From Cycas panzhihuaensis (Eukaryota > Cycadophyta), in the NCBI GenBank assembly GCA_023213395.1, contig CM041465.1, positions 25,985,741 through 26,049,740 on the forward strand: a DNA stretch of 64,000 nucleotides. The letters are read 5' to 3'. The notes under the pieces are model-generated. The model searched no databases. It saw only the letters and a program-made list of their open reading frames with translations, and had not been told where the DNA came from. Both the position numbers and the translations under genes were made by a program. This document shows positions 45,141-57,300 of the stretch, one piece after another. The stretch's first letter is position 1; the number at the start of each line of letters is the position of its first letter.

Positions 45141-47594
45141 GTTTAATTACATAACTTAAATGTCACATCAACATACCATCAACACTCTTTTATCAAGGTA
45201 GGAACCATTTGCCTTTTCTAAATAAGACGTACTATTTGCTTTCTCCAAATAAGTTGAAAGCAAGAGTAGGAAGTGGATTCCACCTCTTGCTAAATGGGAT
45301 TTGACAACGGTTTCTCTTCTTGAAGCCTTCAACAAATGGCTTCATTCTCTATCAACAATACTCTCATGGATTGCTATAAATATATAGCCACCCAATCCTA
45401 GGATTACAAGGTTCACTGACCACCTATTAATCAATAGATAACTATGCTTGAAACCTCAAACTCTAGGCTCTTTAATATTCTATACAATTTGCTTGTCTTC
45501 TTAAAACACACATACCACCATACAAACACTAACAACATCGGATGTGAGTTCATAAAAACTAAAAATAACTATCTCATCAAACATTTTAAACCAATATGGG
45601 TTCTTTAGAGTCTGAAAAACCCAAAGCCTATACATTAATCCTACTTTCCTTGATTAAAATCTGCCTGGCATCAAACTCAAAAGATTTCATATCATAGCGC
45701 ATTTCGATTGCGATGAAATAATAAAGCCAATGCACCTGATAACACTTAGATCTAACATTTTGATGAAGAGATATCAAAGAAACACTGCTAGTAAGCTTAT
45801 CACAAAAGTAAAATTGGGCAAAATAAAAATAAGCCCCTTCTTCAATTCAGATCAAAAGTCCATGTGACTATTCTGTAGGGGGGTTAGGTGGACTTCATCG
45901 AACTTTCTAATTTGATTAAATATCTCAAAACTAAGTAAATAATAAATTATCAAATCAATTCACTTGTTGTAATATCAATTGTTTTAAGGGTGTCTTCTCT
46001 ATCATGCTCACCATTTTGCCACATCAATGAGCTTGCAAGTTTTGGCCAAATCCTCTGACGCAAAGTCATCATCAATTGTAGTGATGGTAGATTGAACCCA
46101 CTACTTAAGGTTTATAGATGCACTTGTAAATCCTCTACATTTAGATTGTATCTTCAGAGTTACCTACCTTGATCATTGGAGTAGATGCTTTCTTTGTCAA
46201 TATGATGGGGGTCACTATCAACTCCATTGTGTCTTTAATACAAGATTTTTGCAAGGATTAAGTTATGTCTTTCATGGCTCTATCGTGCTTGCGATCTTTA
46301 CCTGACTCAATTGTAACTCTTGTTTCTGACCTTTCATCCACACATATCCCTAATGCTCTACTACACCATGCTCACCTTGGCATCTTCCTTTTATGGCAAC
46401 TTCTAGTAATGCTAGAAGATATCCTCTAATTGAGATCATTATGGCTCAAAACTAGCATAAATGTGAAGTGTTGAAGGAGCTTCGCTCATGGTCTATACAT
46501 CTACCACTTAATGCTTAATCTACTACATCACTAATACAACTTTTGCAATGGCTGCCCAATTTGTAGTATTGTCACATGTCAATAAAAGCTCTATGGCATT
46601 TGTGTGAATCAAATGTAAGGTTTCCTCATGCTTTCTAAGCTAGCATTTTAATGAATCGTAAACAATGGTAAACTTTAGAATGACGATCATTGGGTGAATT
46701 ATAATCTTATACTGTGCTCAAATCTACACTTTATATGAGTTACATGATGATTTGTGATGCCTATTCTTCATTTGTTAAGTCTACTACTTAATGGTGATGC
46801 ATGTTGTTCTGCTATGTAGTCTTTGGTAATGCCATGCAATAACATTGATAAACATTATCTTTGTAATTAATGAATGCCTGTTGACTTACTATCTTTGATC
46901 TCAACTGCCCTTGTCTGTTTATCCCCGTAATCTACCACATTGCTTGATCCAACTAGAAGATATACAAAGGAAATATGGCCCAAACAAGTTTTAGAATATC
47001 TCTTATCCCTTAACATTAACACAGACAAGGGAATTTCATACTAGTAATCCATCCATAGAACTTTTCCTAAAAAAGCACTATCAAACCCTTATTTCAATCT
47101 TGCAAAAAAACATACTTGGCATAATTTTTGCATAGTAATATCACCACTGACCTCTAGATAGCTAGGGCTCAACATTTTAGTTGCAAGATGTAGTACTACA
47201 GTAGAGAACCCACTGGCTTGCATGTAGTATAGCACATCGAATTAATTTAATTTAATAATGGCATTGATAAATCACAACAGGAAATGAATAAATTTCATGG
47301 ACTTACTAATTTCTAGCTTATATGTTTAATATAGGAGTTCCAATGTTAGAAATTGAAAATGCAATATACACAACACAACTAATGGTGAGTTAAAAATATA
47401 ACCATAAAATATAAAAAGATGAAATATATACAAAGTGAACACCAGATATGGAAAATTATCCAAAAATCAAATTAGAGAGTGATAAAGTACATACTTATAG
47501 TACATGCTCACCATTAGTGAGAAAACCTCATTGGTCAACCTAGAGGTGGCACACATCTCTATGTGACCCGCAACCTCTAATATAAAATACAAAG
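45141..47594 (-). other. Interior of E
   Basis: 2.45 kb, AT-rich, stop-dense on both strands. I checked the minus frames for RT, integrase, protease and gag words and found none. Confidence 0.5.
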
Positions 47595-49335
47595 AATATT
47601 TTTCTAGCTTTTAAAAGAATGGTTATAAGAGGAGGTTCTACCCATTTTTTTTTAAGAATTTGGAGCTATTTAAAATATTTATCATTGTATGCTCTCACCT
47701 TGCCCATATTGGGATCCTATTGATAAAAAAATGATGGAAATTTCATAAGGTATTATGTGTTAATGAGGTATTAATAAGCTAAATTTTTTGTAGAAATAAA
47801 ATTTACTTATTGAACTTCATAAGTCTGTAAAATCTTCTACAGAGCTCCAATTGACCTAATTCTAATTTCTAAAGATGAGGCTCTGAGTCTAGTTTCCAAC
47901 ATAAAAACTAGCACCTAATTTCATTGCCATATGAGAAAATTATTGTTGTTTTAGTAAACAATAGTTATTTTTAGTAAGAATTCTAGAAAAATATATTTCG
48001 CCAACTTTACGAGATTATGAAATTTTTTTTAGAACTCATTTGGACCTGATTCTCCTTCCTGAAAATGAAGCTCTGAGTCTAGTTTGTAGCACAAAAAATG
48101 ACACTCAATTTCGTTATCGTGGGAGAAAGCTATTGTTGTTTTAGTGAAGACTGTTTTTTTTGTATTAAAAAAATAATGAAGAAATTTTCTTCCTTTTATA
48201 AGGCTTAAAAACCCATTGTAAAAGTGAGTAAAAAACACACCTAGATCAAAGCAATATCCGGTGTCCTTACTCACTTATCAGCATTACATTTCAGCCATCC
48301 AAAATCACTTCAAGTAAGCACTCTAAAGACACTCTAAGCAAGCACTCCAAAAGTAGTCCAAGCAAGCATTCCATTTTCAGTTATATGTACGTTTGATGCA
48401 AATTCAATAATCTTTTCACTCTTCCTAAAAGGAACATATCACGTATGCCATCTTGTTATTTTTTGCCATCTTGTACCTATTCTCACACTTGCCAAGGTTG
48501 AGATACCTTGGTTGGCAGAATGTTGTGCCATAAAGGAGGTGTGGGTTTCAAGTTAGGATTGGACTAAGTCAGAATATTGGTGAGGTTTGGTTAGCCATAC
48601 CATTGTGCCTCAACTAGGGATCATCCTGATAACCAACTAGGAAAACAAAAACTTTGATACAAGATTAAAATATACATGATCCAATATCCATCATATCCAT
48701 GGGTATGCACGTACCACTCTTTAGAGGAGGTATATAGCTGCTCATCGGTGAATTGGGTGAGGATTGGGAGTACCTGGGCTCCATTGTGACTTGGATTTCA
48801 TTACCAAGCACAATTACGGGTATTACAGGTGAAGGCCAAATTAATTCTACAGAAGCCTAGGCATCCCTTCAATAACCTCAACTACATATTGGACACAAGT
48901 TAGAGGTTATTGGGTTGATTATGTATCCAACATTTGAGTTTCAAGTTGTATACACCTAATGATGTCAACTTCCACATTGGCCTACAATTTTATATATTAA
49001 TCACTTACTTATTTATAAAAAGTGATCCATAGTGTAATCACAATCATAGTGCTTCTCATATTCCTACAACGTCAGGTTAATATTTGTCACAAGTGTTAGT
49101 GTCCAATTTTTATCATAGTGCTTCTCATATTCCTATTGCATTAGGTTAATATTTGTTACAAGTGTTGGTGACTTTTCTCTAAGTTGCTCCCTTCATCTTT
49201 GAGAAACCATTCTCATTTCTTCTTCTTTCTACTACACTACTTCATTGCATCTTCTATTTGTAAATAATAATTGGTCATTTATTGTCATCATTTTTATAGT
49301 CCCTTATTTATTTCTTCTCATCTCAAAAGACACCA
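47595..49335 (+). other. Leader of F2
   Basis: 1.74 kb, no coding evidence. Carries the tRNA-like module (48494-48563), the empty site of the 859-bp insertion (48690-48694) and the 69-bp tandem repeat (49043-49180). Confidence 0.65.
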
Positions 49336-50430
49336 TGTCTTCACAGTTCAAACAAAATGTAAACTACATTCTTAAAGGGAAAGAAAATTAAGTCGTGGTT
49401 CACTGGTGTCAGAAATGCTGTAAAGTATGAAGGTCTTTGAAGAAATCACTTGCAACCTACACCATTTGTTGCAGCTACAACTACCACAATTGCTTCTAGA
49501 GGAGGTCCACAACTGCTTCTAGAGGAGGTGCTCCAACTGCTCCCACTGAAGCTACAACTAAACACCAATGGGAACTTGATGATGATAAAATCCGTACAAA
49601 GATACTTCTCGTCATTGATTATTCCTTGCATAATCTTATTAATGAAGCTGTCCATGATACATCATAGAAAGTTCTTGAAGTTCTTAAGAAGAACTTTGAC
49701 ACTAAATCAGACTTAGAATTTGTTCGTTTAGTACTGAAGATGAACAAATTGAAAATACAAAAAGGACATGCAAGTGAGACAATCAATCTCCTTCTTCTAA
49801 TAAAGCAATCCATTGATAAAGATTTTAAAACTCAATGCATTACATGGGTTTTCTTGATTTAGTCATGTCTCCATATCCCAAATTACAAAAATCTACTAGG
49901 GAGTCTTAAATTTAGTGGCATTTTGAAGACCCTAAACTTTGAGGTTCTTGCTGATAAATTCACTAAATTTAATAAGACCTTTGATATCAACTTTGCCACT
50001 ATATTTGATCCAGTTGATGCTACTTTTGAAGTGGAAGAAGATATTTCTTATACCAAAAATCAAGGTCAATACTCTTGCAGAGGTGGTAATTCTCGTGGAA
50101 GAGGCAGAGGTAGATAACAAGGACAATGCCCTCTTGGTCAACATGCTCCTCAACTCCAACAAAAATAGTCTCAAGGCCAAGGCTAAATTAATCAACCTGC
50201 ACCTAGATCTAGTAATAAAAGACAATCCAACTAGCATAATACTTCTTATGGGACTAGAAATCAAATAATTGTGTGCCAAAGGTGTAATAGAAAATGACAT
50301 TATGCCAAAAATTATAGAACTGCCACCAACAAACTACCAAGCTATAAACATCACCATGGTGCACATAATGTTGATAATAATTTTTTTGAAGATGCTTTTG
50401 ATGAAATGCAATTTTCTCATGCACACCTTT
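49336..50430 (+). pseudogene. gag of copia F2
   Basis: Begins SSQFKQNVNYILKGKEN, then a stop and frame changes. A 24-base repeat (GCTTCTAGAGGAGGT-type, 49492-49530) expands the Ala/Pro linker. Central KVLEVLKKNFDTKSDLEFVRL and C-terminal RGGNSRGRGRGR are clear. The knuckle near 50271-50320 (VCQRCNRK, stop, HYAKN) keeps its first two Cys and His. Multiple stops; inactive. Confidence 0.8.
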
Positions 50431-51130
50431 AAAGAGTTGTGACCACTTCATCAAATGTTGTCGATAGATCCACTAAGTATATTGAGGCTCATTATGGCTA
50501 TGCTTATTCACTTTTGCCTTCATCACTTGGAGTTGTAAATAGTACCACTTCAAATACTTCATCTTGGATCATGGATACTGGAACAACACAACATATGGAT
50601 TATCATCGCCAGTTCTTTCAGAATTTTGACTCTGAAGTTCATGGTATTGTGCACATGGATGATAAATCATCTTAGCCAATCGAAGGACTTGGAACTGTTT
50701 GTATGAAACTCCCAAGCCTTCAAGATTTTACCTTTGTTGATGTTTTATATATTCCTTCTCTAAAGCAGAACCTACTCTCCCTGTCTGGCCTTGTCTCTTA
50801 TGGATTTGATTTGAGTGTAACTACAAATAGTTAAACTTTGTATGTCAATCACCTTCCTTCAAGTGTTGTGGTAATGACTAGAATTCTTGATGGCAAACTT
50901 TTTCGTGTAACTGGATCACCATCCTCTAAAGCTAACTATGTTGATAATGACTCTGCTTTTACCACAACCCTAACCCCTCAAAAGTTGTCCCAAGTAACCA
51001 TATGGCATGCTCATATAGGCTATATCAAAATTGATCATTTAAGAGAACTATATGCCACTCTTCCTCGTATGCCTAGACTCTCTTCTAAGCCCTTCAAATA
51101 TGAAGCATGTATCATTGCAAAATCTTAAAC
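50431..51130 (+). pseudogene. Protease and pre-integrase region of F2
   Basis: Protease: SSWIMDTGTTQHMDYHRQFF at about 50560-50620, catalytic DTG intact, followed by FVDVLYIPSLKQNLLSLSGL. The GAG pre-integrase part: KLSQVTIWHAHIGYIKIDHLREL, where the family has LWHxRLGH. Stops at about 50674 and 50834. Confidence 0.82.
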
Positions 51131-51960
51131 ACAACCCTTTCCTCGTAATCAGTGGAAATCTAGCCAACCTTTGCAGCTTGTACACTTAGATATATGCAGT
51201 ATGCCCATCCCTTCTCTCAAATAAAAGTGGTACTATATTATTTTTATTAATGGTTTTACCAAGAAAATATAGGTTATTTTTCTTGGAAAGAAAGATGAAG
51301 CATTTTCTATATTTTAAGCTTTTAAGGCACGCGTAGAAAATGAATATTGATTCAATATCAAAATACTTAGTATTAACAATGGTGGTGAATACACCTTTAA
51401 TGAGTTTAAATCATACCTACATCACCATGGGATCAAACATCAAACCATTATTATAGGTACACCCCAGCAAAATGGAGTTACTGAGCACATGAACAAGATC
51501 ATCATAAACATGGCTCATGCTATGCTGGTATATAATAATGTCATTGTCTATCTTTAGGCTGAGGCTATCTGGACTTCCATGTATTGCATCAATGCTATTA
51601 GTCCCTCCAAGCTCGACCCCTCTCCACATGAAATGTGGTATGGACAAACCCCCTCTATCTTCTACTTCAGAATTTTTGGCTCTACTTGTTATGCTCACTT
51701 TCTGCAGGAATACATAAACAAGCTCCAAGATAGAGCCCTCAAAGGCAACTTTGTCACATACCCTATGAACAAAAAAGGGTATAAGGTTTTTATACCTTCA
51801 TAACACAAAATTTTCATCACTAGAGATGTTATCTTTGTAGAGATTGAAGATCAGTTACTTAGACTTGGCTCTAAGATACCTTCATACCGATTTAATGATG
51901 CTACTGAATTTGATGTCTAGATTCTAAAATTTAGGGGAGAGGGGGGATGCTCAATAGTTA
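51131..51960 (+). pseudogene. Integrase of F2
   Basis: LQLVHLDICSMPIPSL (first Asp kept), FINGFTKKI (FIDDFS in the family), NNGGEYTFNEFKSYL (second catalytic Asp now Asn), GIKHQTIIIGTPQQNGVTEHMNKIIINMA (Glu kept), then SPSKLDPSPHEMWYGQTPSIFYFRIFGSTCYAHF. Several stops. It ends in a low-similarity linker (51900-52440) between integrase and RT. Confidence 0.85.
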
Positions 51961-52259
51961 CTCAAAATCTTGGAATCTAACAATAGAGCCTTGGAGGATA
52001 CAAGCTGTGACTCCTAGCCAATGTGTACACATCCAGCACCATCATTTGTGATAAGCCAAGTTGACAAAGGCAAAGCTATAACAGAAGGACCATCTTCTCC
52101 AATACTAGTGGTTGGCCCATCTTCTCCAGCATCGTCAACTTCCTCTGTGCCAAACATTTCACATGATTCTTTTTAGTATCAAAATGAAAACCAAGAGGCT
52201 GTGGAAATGAAAAGCTCATTTCCAACTCGAGGTTTTTGTAAAGCCTACCAACTACACAA

Positions 52260-53420
52260 GGACATGTGACCAGATGAGGTAGGCAAAATTGGCATTAAAA
52301 GTGCCCATAGAGCAAGGATTCATGAATCAATTTCCGTTGAACTTCAACTAATGGAACTGCACCTTGCTCTTAATGAAGAGCCCCTAACATACCAAGAAGT
52401 TGTAAAGCATGCAACTTAGAGAAATTCCATAAATAAAGAGTACTAATCTCTTATCAAGAATTGTACATGGGACTTTATTGATCTACCACTTGGAAGAAAG
52501 GTAGTTCAAAATAAATGGGTGTTAAAAATAAGTACAGATCAGATGGCACCCTAGAAAAACACAAGGTGAGGTTGGTAGCAAAAGGATTCATACAAAGGGA
52601 AGGCATCGACTACATTGAAATCTTTGCTCCTATAACGAAGTGGCCTACAATCAGAACTTTTATAGCCTTGGTTACTCAACAGGTTGGAAAATCAACCAAC
52701 TCAATGTTAAGATTGCATTTCTCAAGGAGAACCTTAAAGAAGAAATTTACATAGCTCAGTTAGAAGGATATGAGATTGTCGATCAGGAGGATAAGGTTTA
52801 CAGGCTCAGAAAGTCCTTGTATGGCCTAAAACAAGCCCCTCATATTTGGTTTACTAAGTTATCTGAAAGAATAAGATAACTTAGATATGAGATTTATGAC
52901 TATTAAGATATTGATACAACACTATTCATCAAGCGCCAAAATGATAAAGTCACTTATCTCTTAATCTTTGTGGATGATATACTAATAATGGGGAATAGTG
53001 AATAGATAATCAGCCAACTAAAGAAAGACCTTACTAAAACTTTTGAATTATCTGACATCGAGTTGATGAAATATTACTTAGGAAGTGAAGTAACTCAAAA
53101 GAATGGAAAAATCTCTCTCTCAAGAAAAATATATCAATGATCTTCTAACAAAGTTTCAATTGGAAGGTGCTCATCTAATGGTTACACCTATGGAACTTAA
53201 TGTTAAACTCTCAGCTAATGGTGATACTAGGGAGGCAAACGCAACACTCTACAGGCAACTTGTAGGTAGTCTCATCTATACTATCAACACAAGGCTAGAT
53301 ATTGCACACTCTGTCTGTATTCTTACAAGATTCATGATAAATCTTAAGTAGAATCTCTAGCAAGCTACAATACGAGTATTGAGGTACCTGAAGATAACTA
53401 GCAAATATGGTCTGTTATAT
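52260..53420 (+). pseudogene. Reverse transcriptase of F2
   Basis: Copia RT: NKWVLKISTD-type start at about 52510 (KYRSDGTLEKHKVRLVAKGFIQREGIDY), FAPITKWPTIRTFIAL, QLNVKIAFLKENLKEEIYIAQLEGY, YRLRKSLYGLKQAPHIWFTKL, LIFVDDILIMGN (catalytic VDD intact near 52968-52990), MEKSLSQEKYINDLLTKF, and the tail ATLYRQLVGSLIYTINTRLDIAHSV. Frame changes near 52535 and 52700 and stops near 52876 and 53005. Confidence 0.88.
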
Positions 53421-53920
53421 GAACCCAATATAAAATTTAAACTTTATGCATACACAGACTCAGACTTTGCCCAAGATAAAGACATAGGAAAATCTACATC
53501 TGGGTATGTAACATTTCTTAGAACAATACCAATATCATAGAGATCCAGACAATAGAAGATAGTTGCAAGCTCAAGTACCGAAGCTGAATATATTATTGCT
53601 TCTGAGACAAGCAAGGAGGTGATATGGCTTAGAAAATTATTGAGTACATTAAATGCCACCCAAACAAGTTCTACTAGATTATATATAGATAATCAATCTA
53701 CAATCCAAATGGCTAAAAATTATGTATTTCATGATCGTACTAAATATATAAGTACGAAAGTCTATGGGGTTAGAGAACTAGTTCATGATGGCATGATTTA
53801 ACTAGAATACTACCCCACAATAGATCAAATGGCCGATATCTTCACCAAACCACTAAAGAGGGTGAAGTTTGAATAGTTTCAAAGGAAACTTGGCCTTAAG
53901 GCCTCCATCTCTAATTGATT
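53421..53920 (+). pseudogene. RNase H of F2
   Basis: YTDSDFAQDKDIGKSTSGYVTFL, SSSTEAEYIIASETSKEVIWL, LYIDNQSTIQMAKNYVFHDRTKYI, and the terminal DQMADIFTKPLKRVKFE. All typical of the copia C-terminus. Three stops. Ends SISN at about 53917. Confidence 0.87.
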
Positions 53921-54340
53921 GAAGAAGATGACAATATGACCATCATACTCTATTTTATTCATGAAAAACCCCTTGTGGGCACGGAAGGATAAGAGTAAGT
54001 CTCTTCTCTATCTCATTCATGAAAACTCCTTATGGGTGCGAAAGGATAAGGGTTGTATCATTTTAGAAAATCAGAACCTGTGAAAACCCGAAAGGGCATT
54101 GGGGATGACCAAATGGTATATAGAGATTTAGTAGATTTCAGCTACAAAATTCATTGTACTAATTGGCTATCCAGTTTTATTTAAAGAGCCACTTGAGCTA
54201 GGTTAGTAGATTAGAAAATCTGTGGATTTTCTTCCCCATGAGGGTTTTCCAAAAAAGTGTCATAGTAGTTTACTTTATAAGAGGCCTAAATTAAGACCTC
54301 ATAGAATAGAATAAAATAAGATAAAATGACCTTCTACCAT
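53921..54340 (+). other. 3' untranslated region of F2
   Basis: Two copies of a roughly 60-base phrase sharing CTCATTCATGAAAA and AAGGATAAG (53955-54000 and 54010-54055) precede the polypurine tract. No gene. Confidence 0.5.
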
Positions 54341-54352
54341 TAAGGGGGAGAT
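54341..54352 (+). other. Polypurine tract of F2
   Basis: TAAGGGGGAGAT directly before the 3' LTR; the CATTAAGGGGGAGATTG context is the usual one in plant copia. Confidence 0.88.
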
Positions 54353-54650
54353 TGAAATGGGTTAATGTCGCAAGATCATTGCATTAGTTGATTATTTCTA
54401 AAAAGGGTCTTAAGTGAACTTTAAATTAGATCATTTAAGTGAAATACACTTTCATGTGCATTATATATAATTTTATTTCGTCTAACTCTAATGCTCCCTC
54501 TCTTAATATAAAAGTAAAAGCTCAATGGAGGTGGCTTATTCTTACCTCCTCATTTTGTAAGAGCTACTCTCTTTCTCTCAAGTCTCTCTTGCTCCCATAT
54601 TTGCCTTTGTATTTAGTGCATGGAGATGATAGATAGATCCACTCTTTTCA
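54353..54650 (+). repeat. 3' LTR of F2
   Basis: 298 bp, TG...CA; homologous to 37762-38059. Confidence 0.87.
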
Positions 54651-54890
54651 ATTATATAATTGGGTATTACATCTAACAAGTTCCGCATGCATAAATAAAT
54701 GTCCACAAACTCAAACTCCCAAAAATTCCAAACTCAAACTCACCAAAATTTCGATCCTTAACTATGGCTCATATTGGCTCTTTCACTAATGTACTTATAT
54801 CACAATCACTGCTTCTTATTATTGCAAGCTAATCTTAGCTCTTCAATCCTTTATGATCTAATCTTCTATGATCTGTAGAAACTCGGTCTT
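54651..54890 (-). other. Leader of E, right of F2
   Basis: 240 bp between F2 and the E primer site; non-coding. Confidence 0.55.
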
Positions 54891-54902
54891 ACTCTGATAC
54901 CA
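54891..54902 (-). other. Primer-binding site of E
   Basis: The minus strand reads TGGTATCAGAGT directly next to the LTR; initiator-Met type. Confidence 0.85.
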
Positions 54903-55266
54903 TGTTAAAAATATAGTATAACAAATCTATTAGATATATGAATATACAATAAAATACAAATGCATGAGGTGATGACAGATGTGAATAATAAAGGAACAAG
55001 CTAAATAATGAAGTATGTACAAATACATAAAATAATAAAGCTTGTGGGAAATGATCATCTCCAATTATTGCATCATGTATGAATATATACTTATAGTACA
55101 TAATCACCCTCATAGTTGTCCAATCATATGTAATATGTCCACTAATGGGATAATTACATGAATAGTTATGCCTCACCTTACACACAACTTAATATCCTAA
55201 TTTAATAATCCTATGAAAGAGTTAAGGAGGACTCCTTAACATTAACATTAACTTATTAAACATTAT
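54903..55266 (-). repeat. 5' LTR of E, main part
   Basis: 364 bp; its last 8 bases are at 62868-62875, after G. Confidence 0.82.
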
Positions 55267-55573
55267 TATTAGAAATCACAGACAAACAAATTGTTTATAT
55301 ATACAACAAGCATAAAATTAATAAGCACACAATAAAATTAACGTGGGAAACTTCGCAGTAAAAACCCACCATAAAATATGGATTACATTGATACAAAATT
55401 ATAAAGTATAATGGACTTTAGATCCCTTTAAATAGATACATAGGTGAATCATATATTACAATGATATTATATATATCAACCTATAATATCACGTTAATAT
55501 ATCACATATATTTGCGCAATAATGTACCGCATTTATATTAGTCAGGTTAAGTGGATAACATACCACTTTAACA
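55267..55573 (-). repeat. 3' LTR of G
   Basis: On plus it starts TATTAGAAATC, where the other copy has TGTTAGAAATC: the terminal TG is mutated to TA. Ends TTTAACA. Preceded on minus by AAGTGAGGA, the polypurine tract. Confidence 0.88.
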
Positions 55574-55579
55574 TCCTCA

Positions 55580-57300
55580 CTTAATCTAAATATGGGGTCT
55601 TGCAGTCTTCTCAAGGGTTGGACTAACCTTTTTTATTATCTTTGTTGATAGATCCCCCTTCAAGGATAACTTCACTAAGTCCTAAATTTATGCGAATCTT
55701 GATAAAGTGATCTTCAATAAGAGCTTTGGTGAATACATCGACAAGTTATTCTTCACTTGGATAAAACTCAATCTATAACTTCTCTAATCTAATCTACTTA
55801 TGGATACAATGGTACTAAATCTCAATATATTATGTATGTGCATGAAATTTTAGATTATTTAAAAGTTGAATAATATTAATTATCAATGTGTATAATAGGT
55901 GTGCTAGATGATGTTCCAAGAGTCTCAAAAGGTCCCTACAACCATATAGCTTCCCTTGCACCGACACTTAGTCCTTAGTACTCAGCCTATGTAGAAGATA
56001 ATATAATGGTAGATTACTTTTTGGATTGCATGGTACAAACCCATTGCCAATACGAAAAATATATTCTATAGTTTATTTCTTATCTTCAGCATCTTTACCG
56101 CAATCGACATTAGCATACCCATGCAAGTTTGCCTCTCTACCATGAAAGCATTCCAAGCCAAGATTAATTATTCCCTTAATATACTTCAGAACCCCGTTTG
56201 TAGTAACCCAATAAGGTTCTTGAAGATTCTACATGTAACAAGATACCAATCCAACATCATAAGAAATATTAGGATTAATATGAGTTAAGTAAATCAAACT
56301 CTCTATTAATTACTAATATAAACCCATCTACAGTTGGCTCATTTATATCCTTTAGAAGCTTTGTACCCTTTACACATGGCATCTTCTTTGGTTTGTAATC
56401 CTTTATCTCGAATCTTTCAAGTAGGGTTTTAGCATACTTCTAATACAACATCATAATATGATCATCCATCTACCTAATCTCAATGCCCAAGAAGTAATAC
56501 AGATGTTCAAGATTTGTCATATTAAAAGTATGTTCCAAATAGGTCTTTGTAGTTGCAATAGTCTTATTACAATCATCTATAAAAACAAGGTCAATAATAT
56601 ATAACACAACAACACCTATTATAGTTTCACTCTTTCAAAATAAAGACTTGGCTCTAATTCTGTTGTCACAAAACCATATTCCTTCAATCTAACATCAATC
56701 TTATCATACTAAGCATGTGGTGTTTATTTTAGGCCATAGAGAGACTTCTTTAAGCGACATATTAAATGCTTCTAACCTTCCTTCACGAAAACAAGAGGTT
56801 GAGCCATACAGATCTCCTCTTTCAAGTCTCTGTTAAGGAATGCTGACTTCATGTTCCTTTGATATAATTCTTAACCAAATACAGTTGCCAAAGCAAGGGT
56901 CAATCAAACAGTTGACATCTTGGAGACTAGTAAAAATGTCTCATAATCAATTCCTTCTTTCTATTTGAAACTCTGTGTAATAAGTCTAGCCTTATGCTTG
57001 TCTATCTCTCCATTAGAGTAATACTTTATTTTATAGATCCACTTACAACCAACTAGGTTCTTATATGGAGGTAAGGCAACCAAATCGCACGTATCATTAT
57101 TCATGATCGAATTATACTCCTCCTCCATTATAACTCTCCAACATTTTTTTACTTTCTCATATGAAATAGGATTGCTAGAATCATTGGTGTCCACCACCAA
57201 AATTTGACTGACATGTTGACTCCTTGTTCTTTGACCATCTTCAAGATCTTCAACTGTCATATTAAAATTCTCAATGGTCCTCCTATCTCATAATGGAACA
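55580..57300 (-). pseudogene. RT and RNase H of copia G
   Basis: Start of RT at 57260: SYEKVKKCWRVIMEEEYNSIM, NLVGCKWIYKIKYYSNGEIDKHKARLITQSF. Further left, in broken frames, YAKTLLERFEIKDYKPKKMPC (near 56400) and RNase H words AEY, GAREAIWL and IIHIDN (near 55980-55880). Decayed more than F2. Confidence 0.82.

Larger units (their letters stand above)
47595..54650 (+). mobile_element. Ty1/copia element F2, lacking its 5' LTR
   Basis: Homology with F1 starts abruptly at about 47595 in the leader, about 310 bases downstream of where F1 has its LTR. The element then has the leader, gag, protease, integrase, RT, RNase H, polypurine tract and 3' LTR. It sits inside E. The right flank (attat) does not match the left flank of F1 (aatgg), so F1 and F2 are separate insertions, or one rearranged one. 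Confidence 0.82.

Noticed and set aside
37762-54650. One 16.9-kb copia element bounded by the two 298-bp LTRs
   Set aside because: Leader and gag are present twice (38074-41842 and 47595-50230), the flanking bases differ (aatgg, attat), and H and E sequence lies between. Two insertions or a rearrangement fit better.
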